This document shows positions 1-7,772 of a DNA stretch of 13,190 bases, in pieces. Each line of letters starts with the position of its first letter. Within the stretch, counting starts at the first letter, position 1. The notes beneath the pieces are model-generated. The model ran no database searches. It saw only the letters and a list, made by a program, of their open reading frames with translations, and was not told the origin of the DNA. The translations under genes were made by a program, and so were the position numbers. Source of the stretch: Bacteroidales bacterium (lineage in GTDB: Bacteria; Bacteroidota; Bacteroidia; Bacteroidales; UBA932); contig JALOCI010000065.1 of assembly GCA_023227835.1 (NCBI GenBank), positions 1 to 13,190 on the forward strand, given 5' to 3'.

Positions 1-44
1 AACATCCCTGTCGGCAACAACAATGAATAACCACTCTTTTGCAT
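1..44 (-). CDS. possible 5' end of the next gene, cut by the left edge
   Basis: This is a tentative partial gene. Reading leftward, an ATG at 44-42 opens a frame of 14 codons (MQKSGYSLLLPTGM) that runs off the window. It is preceded by a purine-rich ribosome-binding stretch (GGAAAGAG) and, about 24 nt further up, by a good Bacteroides-type -7 box. These signals argue that a leftward gene starts near here. The protein is too short to assign. A second leftward frame through the same bases gives the protein-like string NAKEWLFIVVADRDV, but it has no ATG between a stop near 106-108 and the window edge; it could use a TTG. The true start may also lie outside the window. Confidence 0.25.
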   Translation of the reverse strand, partial: MQKSGYSLLLPTGM

Positions 45-68
45 TTTTCTCTTTCCTTTTTCGTAACG

Positions 69-100
69 CAAAGATAAAATTTTGTTACCCCTGTCCCCAA
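69..100 (-). promoter_or_regulatory. Bacteroides-type sigma-ABfr promoter, directed left
   Basis: On the minus strand the sequence reads TTGG (97-100), a 20-nt spacer, then TATCTTTG (69-76). This fits the known Bacteroides primary sigma pattern of TTTG at -33 and TAnnTTTG at -7; the -7 box is a perfect match and the -33 box is partial. Transcription would start around 62 and drive whatever gene begins at or beyond the left edge. It marks the boundary between the PUL and the next transcription unit. Confidence 0.5.
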
Positions 101-178
101 CTTTTACTTATGATCCATATAAACGACAGTATTTTTGAGCGTAAGCGAAAAAACTGTTTTTGTGTGGGTAAGTAAAAG
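101..178. repeat. large imperfect palindrome (potential cruciform or stem-loop)
   Basis: CTTTTACTTA (101-110) is the exact reverse complement of TAAGTAAAAG (169-178). Inside it ACAGT (126-130) pairs with ACTGT (153-157), a T run at 132-136 faces an A run at 148-153, and GCG / GC pairs close around TAA at about 140-145. CCATATAAA (115-123) partly pairs with TTTTTGTGTGG (157-167). The whole 78 bp can fold into one bulged hairpin. It lies between the end of the PUL and the leftward promoter. It may act as a terminator or transcript-stabilising 3' end for the glycosidase mRNA, or be a degenerate repeat element. Function is not shown. Confidence 0.5.
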
Positions 179-195
179 ATACCGGGTCCGACGCA

Positions 196-210
196 GCAGC
201 CACAGGCTGC
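196..210. terminator. short GC-rich stem-loop downstream of the PUL
   Basis: GCAGCC (196-201) and GGCTGC (205-210) are perfect inverted repeats around a 3-nt loop, starting 36 nt past the stop codon of the last PUL gene. The GC-rich stem suits a transcript end. However, no U tract follows on the minus strand; the next T-rich bases are about 18 nt further on. It is therefore a weak terminator candidate, or a 3'-end stabilising hairpin acting with the larger palindrome just beyond it. Confidence 0.25.
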
Positions 211-245
211 AAGTCACGACAGCTGGAGTATCACAATCTCAAAAA

Positions 246-2870
246 TCATCTCCTTTTCGAGAGAATTAAAGCATCCAATAAAGCATTATTAATTTCTCCA
301 TTCATATTCTCATTCAAAGGGTCGTAGTATATCTCCAGTTTGTTGTTTCCCTTTCTAAGTTTAATCTGTAATGTATTTGAATATCCCCAATTGGACCACT
401 CATTTGTGCCTCTTTGAGGGAAAACAAAAACTCCGGCCTTTTGGCCATTGACTTTTAAAGTTCTTATAGCACATTTATTGTCTGTATTAATCGGGCCGGA
501 ACCATTTGCGTAACGCACTCTTATTGAGTATATTCCTGAAACAGAAATACAAACAGGCACCTCCACTTTTATATTGGAAGTTTTAGAAATTTCCACATAT
601 TGCTTATACTCTCCGATTTTATCAGTTTTTTCGATATTATCCTCAACCGGTTCAGTGGCAAAAGACTCAATGCCATTACTGTCTATGGCAACAACCTGAT
701 ATTCACCCCCTCTACCTCTCTCAATCTCAATTGAATTATCATATATTTTCTTCCACGCCTTGCCATTTTTTATAATGAGATATGCTTTGGCATTTTTTAT
801 CACATCCCAACGCAATATTCCATTACATAGATCAATACCAGGAGTTTCCGGTGCATTCTTGTTTTCAACCCTATTTATTGAATCACCTCTTGCTTTATTG
901 TTTTCCAGGATAATCTTTATTGAATGAACACCCGACAATGTGTAGGGAACACTAAATTCGGAACTGGGTTTTCCGTCAATATAAAATGCCCTTATCTTAT
1001 TGCCTGATCCTGACATCTCGATATTGAGAATTGCGCTGCGTACCCGCACATTATTAAGTGTTCTCTTACCATCGAATGCGTTTGGCACGAAAGGGGTAAA
1101 TACAAGTGAGTCTTTACAATAATTCAAACCAAAAAACACTCTGTATATCAATGCGAGATTTCCCGCCAGGCTCCATAACATATTGCTGGAGTTAATCTGA
1201 GTTCCGGCATAGTCACCGGACTCTGCAACAAAGTTCTCTTTATTTGTAAGAAACATTGCCGTCGGACGGTAAATGGCAGCAATCGATTCCAAAACAGCTT
1301 TTTCATTTTGTGCCTTAGCTGATGCCAAAGCCCAGTAAGACTGGACAAAAGGCCACACAGCATTATTATGATACGGAGGAATATGTGGAATCTGAGGGAA
1401 AATACATGAAATACCAAAACTTGTTACCGGTGTCTTTGAGACAATACTCCTGCTCTTTTTATCATCGGCAATTCCGAAAATAACAGACAAGGCTTCACCT
1501 AAAGCTTCGGAGCGCGAAGAGATGATTTTATAATTTCTGCCATAAAGATATTGGCTATAAAAGCCTTTATCATCCATCCAAAGATATTTATTGACACCCA
1601 TTTTAATTTTCCGGGCAATATCAATATGCTTTTCTGCAACATCTCTCTCATTTAATATTTCAGCCATATCCGACAAAACCATGTTTGCCTTAAAATGTAC
1701 GGCATTAGTCCCCAGACATTCTGACTCATAGATGTCGGCCGGTTCCATCCAATTTGGATAGGTCTGCTCCCTCCAGTCAAGAAAAGATGATTCACCTTTA
1801 ACCATACCGGTTTTATTATCATAGACGTTAAGAATATCTTGTTCTACTGACCTTTTAATAACATCATAGGCTGTACGGAGCCATTGCATATCTCCTGTTA
1901 CTTTATAGAGTTCCCAGGCTGCTATAGCCCATACCATCCGATCAGTCGATACCGGATATGCCCCTCCCGTGCCTGTATCCTGGACTATTACACCATTCTT
2001 TACTTTACGCAACAGACTGTATTTTGCCACCTTTGGTTGCAAATAAGCCAAAGATAGGATTATGCTATAGCTTATGTCCCTTGTCCATACTCCGGACCAC
2101 TCTTTGCCTGTGCGAAAAGTACTGTCCGGTTCTATTGCATTTATCATCTCCTCCAGAGAGAGATTATAGATAGCATCAGAAATAGGAAAATCAGATTTAT
2201 ATTGGGGAAATTCAGAGATATCCCTGCTCAATTTCCAGAATGGCGAACTCCTCTTTATATTTTTTTTTGAATTCATGATCAGGGTTGTCTCATAAATTCT
2301 GTCACCATCCGGATCTTTAAGTTCAAGTTCAGGATGGCGGTAAAGGTTATTAAAATCCCATATCAGAGGAGTTGAGCTCCCGGCAATGTACACTTTTTTA
2401 AAATCTTTCTGATACAATCTGTCTCCGTTAAAAAAAGTATAATAACCCTCTTTATCAAATGCTTTAAAAACATGACGCATATCAAGAATTACTGTCCAAC
2501 GGGTCTCTTCCTGCAGTGTTGTATTCTTTAATTCAGGTAAAATCTTAACAACCCTCTCACCGAACTTTATTAATGTGGTTAAATGGCCATTGACAGGAGT
2601 CAAGGTTACTATATGATCTCTCCCTGACATCATTTCATTATCCCTGCCATTAATGCTGAATTTAAAAGATATTTCAGGGCTGTAGCGTTCACTTTCGGAA
2701 CTTTTATAATTTGAAATAATTTCATTATCCGAAATTGCCTTAGCCATAAAGCCTCCCTGAACAATCATATTTGGGAAGACTTTATAGTCTGTTGATTTGT
2801 ATATTGTCTGGCTAAGTGCAGGCAAAGAAATGTATAACGCTGTAATTAGCAGCATCAGTTTACTATTCAT
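246..2870 (-). CDS. secreted six-hairpin (alpha/alpha)6 glycosidase, GH15-like, with C-terminal Fn3-like and CBM-like domains
   Basis: An 874-residue exported enzyme that probably removes glucose from the ends of oligosaccharides. Residues 1-20 are a Sec signal peptide ending ALS before Q21, with no lipobox, so the mature protein is probably periplasmic. Residues about 24-230 are a beta-rich N-terminal region. The catalytic core, about 235-600, has (alpha/alpha)6-barrel features: SGVWTRD (259-265), GGAYPVSTDR (302-311), FLDWREQTYPNWM (363-375), NAVWPFVQSYWA (503-514) and ESGDYAG to SSNMLWSLAG (550-570). The pair DWREQ (E368) and AES followed by MLWSLA (E550) resembles the acid and base regions of GH15 glucoamylases and glucodextranases, so E368 and E550 are the proposed catalytic residues. 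This match was made by eye and the family is uncertain; an MGH1-like or GH63/GH65-related clan is possible. Residues 672-740 look Fn3-like and 752-874 like a CBM6/35-type beta-sandwich. It lies 18 nt after the GH66 gene, last in the operon. Confidence 0.75.
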   Translation of the reverse strand: MNSKLMLLITALYISLPALSQTIYKSTDYKVFPNMIVQGGFMAKAISDNEIISNYKSSESERYSPEISFKFSINGRDNEMMSGRDHIVTLTPVNGHLTTLIKFGERVVKILPELKNTTLQEETRWTVILDMRHVFKAFDKEGYYTFFNGDRLYQKDFKKVYIAGSSTPLIWDFNNLYRHPELELKDPDGDRIYETTLIMNSKKNIKRSSPFWKLSRDISEFPQYKSDFPISDAIYNLSLEEMINAIEPDSTFRTGKEWSGVWTRDISYSIILSLAYLQPKVAKYSLLRKVKNGVIVQDTGTGGAYPVSTDRMVWAIAAWELYKVTGDMQWLRTAYDVIKRSVEQDILNVYDNKTGMVKGESSFLDWREQTYPNWMEPADIYESECLGTNAVHFKANMVLSDMAEILNERDVAEKHIDIARKIKMGVNKYLWMDDKGFYSQYLYGRNYKIISSRSEALGEALSVIFGIADDKKSRSIVSKTPVTSFGISCIFPQIPHIPPYHNNAVWPFVQSYWALASAKAQNEKAVLESIAAIYRPTAMFLTNKENFVAESGDYAGTQINSSNMLWSLAGNLALIYRVFFGLNYCKDSLVFTPFVPNAFDGKRTLNNVRVRSAILNIEMSGSGNKIRAFYIDGKPSSEFSVPYTLSGVHSIKIILENNKARGDSINRVENKNAPETPGIDLCNGILRWDVIKNAKAYLIIKNGKAWKKIYDNSIEIERGRGGEYQVVAIDSNGIESFATEPVEDNIEKTDKIGEYKQYVEISKTSNIKVEVPVCISVSGIYSIRVRYANGSGPINTDNKCAIRTLKVNGQKAGVFVFPQRGTNEWSNWGYSNTLQIKLRKGNNKLEIYYDPLNENMNGEINNALLDALILSKRR

Positions 2871-2888
2871 GAAAAAGGATATTAATGG

Positions 2889-4655
2889 TCAGTACTCAAC
2901 AACAATCATGTCCCAGTATTTGAGATATGGGACAATAAATCTCACTTGGTCATCACTTTGTGTGAAACTCAGTGAAACCGAAGATCCTCCCGCAAGATCA
3001 GGACTCGCAATCCAGACCGATTTAACTGTTTTCTCTGCAGAAAAAGCCATGGTGGCGTTCTTTATAACAGACGGTGCTACCTGCACCCCTTTGTTATCCC
3101 TCCAATTCATTGTTGTAGAATTGGTGAAATTCAGAAGATGTATAACCTGGCGTGTGCCTACTTTTTTTCCAAACCAGGATACCGATCCGCATGATGCAGG
3201 CCAGGGTGATAATAAGATTTTACCATCGGTACAGCTCAAATTTGTGACGTTGAACTCCCCTTTATCCCTCAAAAGATTCTGATAGGCAACCATGAAGTCA
3301 TAATAACATATCAGGTTCTTTTTAAGATCGTCTTTCATAGAGAGATTATTGTTTGGAAAATACTCTTTGCATAGCATGTGTTCGCCAAGTTCTAGATGAG
3401 AACCCCCGAAAGCAAAAATAACCGCATCAGACATAAGCACTGAAGGTGTGTTGAAAAATCCCTTATGTTCTCCAAGATCATAATTTACGTATGCAGCTAG
3501 CACAGTATTCTTTGAATTATTACTCATCAGATTGTTCTGTTTTATAATACTTGCAAGATCATTATAACTATCCCATGGAGACCAAACTTCGCTGTAAAGA
3601 AAATCTGCAGTTGAGGATGCAATAGCTTGTTGTCCGTATTGAGCAACTGCATTCATAACATTGTATTTTACGGGATTAATATTATCAATGCTATTTATGT
3701 ATAATTTGTACGAAGCTGCGACATCTATCGCAGACCCGTCATAACGGTATCTTTTCCCTCTATCACCAAGCTGATCCATGTGATATCCGTCAAAATCAAG
3801 AAAGCGATAAACAGTAGCAACTTCGCTTTTCATATAATCCTGCCATTCGGAATTACCAGGATCCAATAAAAAGAGATTGCTTATAAAAGGATTGCTCAAT
3901 AAAAAAAGGTCAACACTGGTGTGTTTATTATCTATATACATATACCACTCAGTTTTGACACCCTCCTTTTCCGCATAATTCCATGCTCCATAAACCAAAT
4001 CATAGAACATAGCCCTCATATTGTATTTATGAGCCTCATTTATATATGATTTCACTGTATTAAGACTTATCTCTCTGTTTCCTATATCTCTCCAGTTTTC
4101 CGCAGGGAGACCACCGAATAAAGGTAGTGGCTGGTGATGCTTATTATGCCAGTCGTAAAACTGAAGTCCGTTAATATGGAAACGGTTTAAATATGATATG
4201 ACACTTTTTGCGGAAGATTGATCCGAAGTACTGAAGTTTGAAATAAATCCGTAACGAGGGAATTTAGTCCAGTCTGAAGAGACATCTATTCCAATAACTG
4301 CATAAATAGTCTCTGAATGGTCCGTTTTTTTGTAAACTTCAGCAGTATACCCGGTAAAATCCTTTCCTGGTGCCTTCCATGTCCAGTTAGCAGAGTTAAT
4401 TTCTTCTTCAGATATTGTGTTGTTCAGATGCTTATACCTGACTTTTGTTCCTGAAGGTAAAACAGCCGAATTTATGGTGAAATATATTTCTTCTCCCGGC
4501 TTGTAGCAAGATTTATCAACAAAAACAGCCATGTTAAAAAATTCAGGAAGAGCAACATTGTCTAAAGGTTCAACAACCTGTAATTGTTCAGCACATCTGC
4601 AACTTGATGCAAATAACAACAGACAAATTACTACAACAATATGAATTAGTTTCAT
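2889..4655 (-). CDS. GH66 family endo-dextranase, lipoprotein
   Basis: GH66 enzymes hydrolyse internal alpha-1,6 bonds of dextran to isomaltooligosaccharides, with retention of configuration. Start chosen: the ATG at 4655-4653; the frame extends one codon further to a TTG, but ATG gives a normal lipoprotein signal. That yields 588 residues. The lipobox is LFASSC with Cys19, so the protein is membrane-anchored. Layout by ATG numbering: beta-sandwich domain about 30-126, (beta/alpha)8 barrel about 128-460, C-terminal beta domain about 465-588. The barrel contains DGYHMDQLGDRG, with D294 as the expected nucleophile, and FLYSEVW, with E356 as the expected acid/base, plus YGFISNF at its start. There is no CBM35 insertion in the barrel, which favours a dextranase over a cycloisomaltooligosaccharide glucanotransferase. 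Residues after Cys19 (RCAEQ) are less acidic than a typical surface-export signal, so surface display is likely from context but not proven. Confidence 0.9.
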   Translation of the reverse strand: MKLIHIVVVICLLLFASSCRCAEQLQVVEPLDNVALPEFFNMAVFVDKSCYKPGEEIYFTINSAVLPSGTKVRYKHLNNTISEEEINSANWTWKAPGKDFTGYTAEVYKKTDHSETIYAVIGIDVSSDWTKFPRYGFISNFSTSDQSSAKSVISYLNRFHINGLQFYDWHNKHHQPLPLFGGLPAENWRDIGNREISLNTVKSYINEAHKYNMRAMFYDLVYGAWNYAEKEGVKTEWYMYIDNKHTSVDLFLLSNPFISNLFLLDPGNSEWQDYMKSEVATVYRFLDFDGYHMDQLGDRGKRYRYDGSAIDVAASYKLYINSIDNINPVKYNVMNAVAQYGQQAIASSTADFLYSEVWSPWDSYNDLASIIKQNNLMSNNSKNTVLAAYVNYDLGEHKGFFNTPSVLMSDAVIFAFGGSHLELGEHMLCKEYFPNNNLSMKDDLKKNLICYYDFMVAYQNLLRDKGEFNVTNLSCTDGKILLSPWPASCGSVSWFGKKVGTRQVIHLLNFTNSTTMNWRDNKGVQVAPSVIKNATMAFSAEKTVKSVWIASPDLAGGSSVSLSFTQSDDQVRFIVPYLKYWDMIVVEY

Positions 4656-4679
4656 CAATTCAATTATTAATATTTAAAC

Positions 4680-4745
4680 GTAAACCATGCGAAATCACAA
4701 ATGGGCTTCAAATCACTCATAATTACCTAATTTCGCATGATTTAC
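4680..4745. repeat. intercistronic inverted repeat between the SusE/F-like and GH66 genes
   Basis: GTAAACCATGCGAAAT (4680-4695) and ATTTCGCATGATTTAC (4730-4745) are reverse complements over 16 bp with a single mismatch, separated by a 34-nt loop. The central CATGCGAAAT arm is perfect. It fills most of the 113-nt gap between the SusE/F-like stop and the GH66 start. No long U tract follows on the transcribed strand, so it is not a classic intrinsic terminator. It could be an RNA stabiliser, a processing or attenuation hairpin that lowers enzyme expression relative to the binding proteins, or a protein-binding site. Confidence 0.6.
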
Positions 4746-4771
4746 ATCTACAATTGGTATGCTTAATTTAA

Positions 4772-6241
4772 TCAGTTTTTAACAACAGTCATTCGTTCCG
4801 TTAATTGATTGATTGTTATAGTATAATTTCCACTTGATTTCACACTCCACTTCCTGTCAATTCCGCCATTCCCTGCAATGCTCCTATCCACAAATGTAAT
4901 GACCTCATCTGTCACAGGCAGGAATTCCTTATCCGATTCTGACGGCATGAACCACGCTCCGTTCCAATCGCTTTTCTTGTCACAGGTAAATTTTAAAGCA
5001 CCTGTTTTCAGATAACCCGTCCAGGTAAAAGTATACACATCGCCTTCAGGATTCATTGCTACTGCTTTATCGAGGCTCCATGAAGCATCAGTTGCATCTC
5101 CAACCATCCAGATGCCGGTAAATGGGGTAAATTTGTTCATTACAAATTTTTCCTCACCCGGTGTGATATCCAATGACATCTTGTATGCGACCCCGCATTC
5201 AGATTCTTTCATAACCCATTTGTTATCTCCTGAAGCGTTTAAAGTAACAGAAGTATGCGTATAAGGAGCTTTGGCAATCGTTGGGTGATACATATTGTCC
5301 CAGCTTTCTGAAGTTGTTCCTAACTTAAATTCCCCATCAGGAGACCAGTTTAAAACCGTTCCAAAACGAAATATGAATGGATTTATCGGGTCTTTTGTCA
5401 TAGGAGTAAAAGACCAATTATTGAATGAGCCCACAAAATATATGTTAGAATATGGGGGATCTTTAACAATGACCCTGGTTATTGAGACCGTCAGATTAAT
5501 CAAGTCAACACTAAGGCTGTACTTACCACTTTCTTCAATCCTGAATTTTTCATCAGGATCTGAATCTTTAATTCTATAATTTAATTTATTACCCCCTGCA
5601 TTATTATATGATGGCATGAACGAACCCAAATCGGTGATAAACTTAAAATCTCCTTTCTGAAGAACTCCTATCCATTTGAATAATCCGGTTGTACCGGTAA
5701 CTGGTTTTAAAGCCGTTGCATCATTTGCACTCCAGCCATTCGGGGTTGCATCTCCGATAAGGTACAAGGTTTCTGAAACCGGAGAGAAGGGAACCACTTT
5801 AAATATTAATTCTGATTGTTGAGGATCCACTGAATCATCAGAAACATTGGCAGTAATCCGCACTTTTATCTGAACCTCCTCACCAGGTGTACAACCAAGA
5901 GTTTTAACCAACATTTTACTCAATTCCTGTTGAGTTATTTTATATTCTTTCACAGACTTGCCCATATTTATAGAAATACCACTGGGGTAATCATTCCCGA
6001 CTTTTGTAAGGTCAAGAATATATGAGATTGCTGCACCAGTTCCTCCATTGTTGCCACTAGACCAGATCAACTTTAATGCAGGACTGTCAGCCATTAATAT
6101 ATCAAGCGTTGAGGCTAATTCTGAGACGGAGAGTTTGAGTTCGTTCATCCCTTTATTCAATTCCATTTCATCGGGAGCGCAAGAGGTAAATGGAACTGAT
6201 AGAATAATAATTAAGAAAACCTTATAAATAATATTTTTCAT
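4772..6241 (-). CDS. SusE/SusF-like surface glucan-binding lipoprotein with three CBM repeats
   Basis: A surface lipoprotein that holds glucan near the SusC/SusD importer and has no catalytic role. The signal peptide ends in the lipobox VPFTSC (Cys21), followed by APDEME, an acidic stretch like the surface-export signal of Bacteroidota lipoproteins. Residues about 30-152 are the SusE-type N-terminal Ig-like domain. Three SusE/F-type modules follow: about 157-256 (LYLIGDATPNGW, then LFKWIGVLQKGDFKF), 266-368 (IYFVGSFNNWSFTPM, then DGEFKLGTTSESW) and 376-489 (GIWMVGDATDASW, then YTFTWTGYLKTGALKF). Each carries the Trp and Lys positions expected of sugar-binding sites (W170/K200, W276/K306, W388/K417). 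At 489 residues with three modules it matches the known SusF layout rather than the shorter two-module SusE, and it is the only such gene here. It starts 44 nt after the SusD-like gene in the same operon. Confidence 0.9.
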   Translation of the reverse strand: MKNIIYKVFLIIILSVPFTSCAPDEMELNKGMNELKLSVSELASTLDILMADSPALKLIWSSGNNGGTGAAISYILDLTKVGNDYPSGISINMGKSVKEYKITQQELSKMLVKTLGCTPGEEVQIKVRITANVSDDSVDPQQSELIFKVVPFSPVSETLYLIGDATPNGWSANDATALKPVTGTTGLFKWIGVLQKGDFKFITDLGSFMPSYNNAGGNKLNYRIKDSDPDEKFRIEESGKYSLSVDLINLTVSITRVIVKDPPYSNIYFVGSFNNWSFTPMTKDPINPFIFRFGTVLNWSPDGEFKLGTTSESWDNMYHPTIAKAPYTHTSVTLNASGDNKWVMKESECGVAYKMSLDITPGEEKFVMNKFTPFTGIWMVGDATDASWSLDKAVAMNPEGDVYTFTWTGYLKTGALKFTCDKKSDWNGAWFMPSESDKEFLPVTDEVITFVDRSIAGNGGIDRKWSVKSSGNYTITINQLTERMTVVKN

Positions 6242-6285
6242 ACGATTATTTCAATTTAATTTTCATCGAATATTTATAATCTCTA

Positions 6286-7761
6286 TTAATAACCCGGATT
6301 TTGGGTCATCATTGGATTTGAGTCCATCTCTAGTTGCGGTATTGGCAGCAATAACCTATTTTTATTTACATTTACTTTTCCCAGAGATTTTAAAAACTTT
6401 AACGCATAATCACCATTATCAATACGAATAAGGTCAAACCAACGGTGTCCTTCAAACGCAAGTTCAATTCTTCTTTCATGAATAATAATCTCTTTCATTT
6501 CTTCCTGCGTCTTATTACTTACCGCTGGTAACCCGGCACGGCTACGGACAATATTAAGAGGGGCTTCTGCCTCTGCTGTCCTGCCTAATTCATTTAAAGC
6601 CTCAGCCTCCATAAGTAATACATCAGCATATCTGTAGACTACGAAATTAGCGGGACACTGATCTCTTGCTTCGACAATATTTATGCTCACTAAAAATTTT
6701 CTGACATTATAAGTTGTCAAAGAATACGATGGAAGATAAACCATTCCATCGAAGTCCGGACATCCTTCATAAAGAACCGTAATATCTTTACGTAGATCTC
6801 CCGATTCATATGATGTCATAAATTCCAAGGTGGGAAGATTCCATCCATACGAACCGGCCACGAATCCAGAACTTCTTGGTCCCATAAACGTACTCAGCCA
6901 ACTAGCCTGATTATCATTTCCGTTAAAATCATATGCGCTGCTTCCTGTATATTGAACTTCAAATATTGATTCAGGATTATTTTTTATACTTGAATCAAAA
7001 TTATCAGCATACTTACATTTAGTTAAATCGTATCCCATTGCTGTGATCTGTTTGCAAATACTGACAACATCGTTATAATTTCGTCCCAATGTAAGATATA
7101 CTTTTGCCAGCATTGTCAAAGCTGCTTCCTTACAGGCCCTTCCCTTATCCGAATCTGAGTAATTGCTTTTTTCGGGCAATAGAGTAATAGCATTTTCACA
7201 GTCAGAAATTATCTGTTCATATATTTTATCTGCAGATGTTCTTGAATATGTTATGTCTTTGCCCGGGACAGGTGGTGTAAGAATCAACGGGACACCGCCA
7301 TACATTCTAACTAATATGAAGTAATAGTGAGCACGAAGAAAATATGCCTCACCCAGACATCTGTTCTTTAAATCATCCGGAATATCAAGATCAGGAACTT
7401 TTTCCAACACCAGATTACTCCTTAGAATTCCCGGATTTGCCCCTCTCCAGATGTCTAATGCAATTTGATTGTCAGTTGTTGTTATGAAATTTGCAAATTG
7501 AGTAGTCTCCGTACCATCAGTTCCTCCATCTCCACCAACAATGCTATTACCGGCAACTATATCCAATGTCCATAAACGCATGTTATATAAATTCATCCAC
7601 TGTATTGGCTGATATGCAGCATGTGTCAATGCTAAGGCTTGCTCTGTATTTATTTCGGTATCCGAACTTACGCCATTTAATGGCAACCGGTCAAGATAAC
7701 CGCTGCATGATGTTAGAAAAATAATACAGATAACGATATAGGAATATTTTATTTTTTTCAT
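6286..7761 (-). CDS. SusD/RagB-like glycan-binding outer-membrane lipoprotein
   Basis: SusD-like proteins form the hinged lid over the SusC transporter and bind the incoming oligosaccharide at the cell surface. The 491-residue protein has a lipoprotein signal with lipobox FLTSC (Cys19), followed by SGYLDRLP, a usual start for the family. The hallmark helix motif GEAYFLRAHYYFILVRMYGG is at 137-156, with TPR-like helices to about 230. The C-terminal SusD_RagB region includes YRYADVLLMEAEALNELG (376-393), HERRIELAFEGHRWFDLIR (428-446) and the typical ending LLLPIP to NPMMTQNPGY. Length and domain order are normal for the family. It begins only 11 nt after the SusC stop, so the two are translated from one mRNA. 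Substrate specificity cannot be read from the sequence; GH66 in the same operon points to alpha-1,6-glucan. Confidence 0.96.
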   Translation of the reverse strand: MKKIKYSYIVICIIFLTSCSGYLDRLPLNGVSSDTEINTEQALALTHAAYQPIQWMNLYNMRLWTLDIVAGNSIVGGDGGTDGTETTQFANFITTTDNQIALDIWRGANPGILRSNLVLEKVPDLDIPDDLKNRCLGEAYFLRAHYYFILVRMYGGVPLILTPPVPGKDITYSRTSADKIYEQIISDCENAITLLPEKSNYSDSDKGRACKEAALTMLAKVYLTLGRNYNDVVSICKQITAMGYDLTKCKYADNFDSSIKNNPESIFEVQYTGSSAYDFNGNDNQASWLSTFMGPRSSGFVAGSYGWNLPTLEFMTSYESGDLRKDITVLYEGCPDFDGMVYLPSYSLTTYNVRKFLVSINIVEARDQCPANFVVYRYADVLLMEAEALNELGRTAEAEAPLNIVRSRAGLPAVSNKTQEEMKEIIIHERRIELAFEGHRWFDLIRIDNGDYALKFLKSLGKVNVNKNRLLLPIPQLEMDSNPMMTQNPGY

Positions 7762-7772
7762 TTCTCTCAGTT

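Noticed and set aside
1..62. Possible insertion-sequence transposase remnant in the second leftward frame (KEWLFIVVADRDV)
   Set aside because: The string is faintly reminiscent of transposase text, but it is too short, lacks an ATG, and has no inverted-repeat end that could be tied to an IS.
1148..1417. 89-codon minus-strand frame inside the glycosidase gene
   Set aside because: It is a shifted-frame shadow of the barrel region and has no recognisable protein features.
2797..3282. 161-codon plus-strand open frame opposite the two enzyme genes
   Set aside because: It spans the end of one gene and the start of another on the opposite strand, has no family-like motifs, and the minus-strand genes there are unmistakable.
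5295..5579. 94-codon plus-strand frame inside the SusE/F-like gene
   Set aside because: It is antisense to a conserved CBM-type module, with no start signal or homology.
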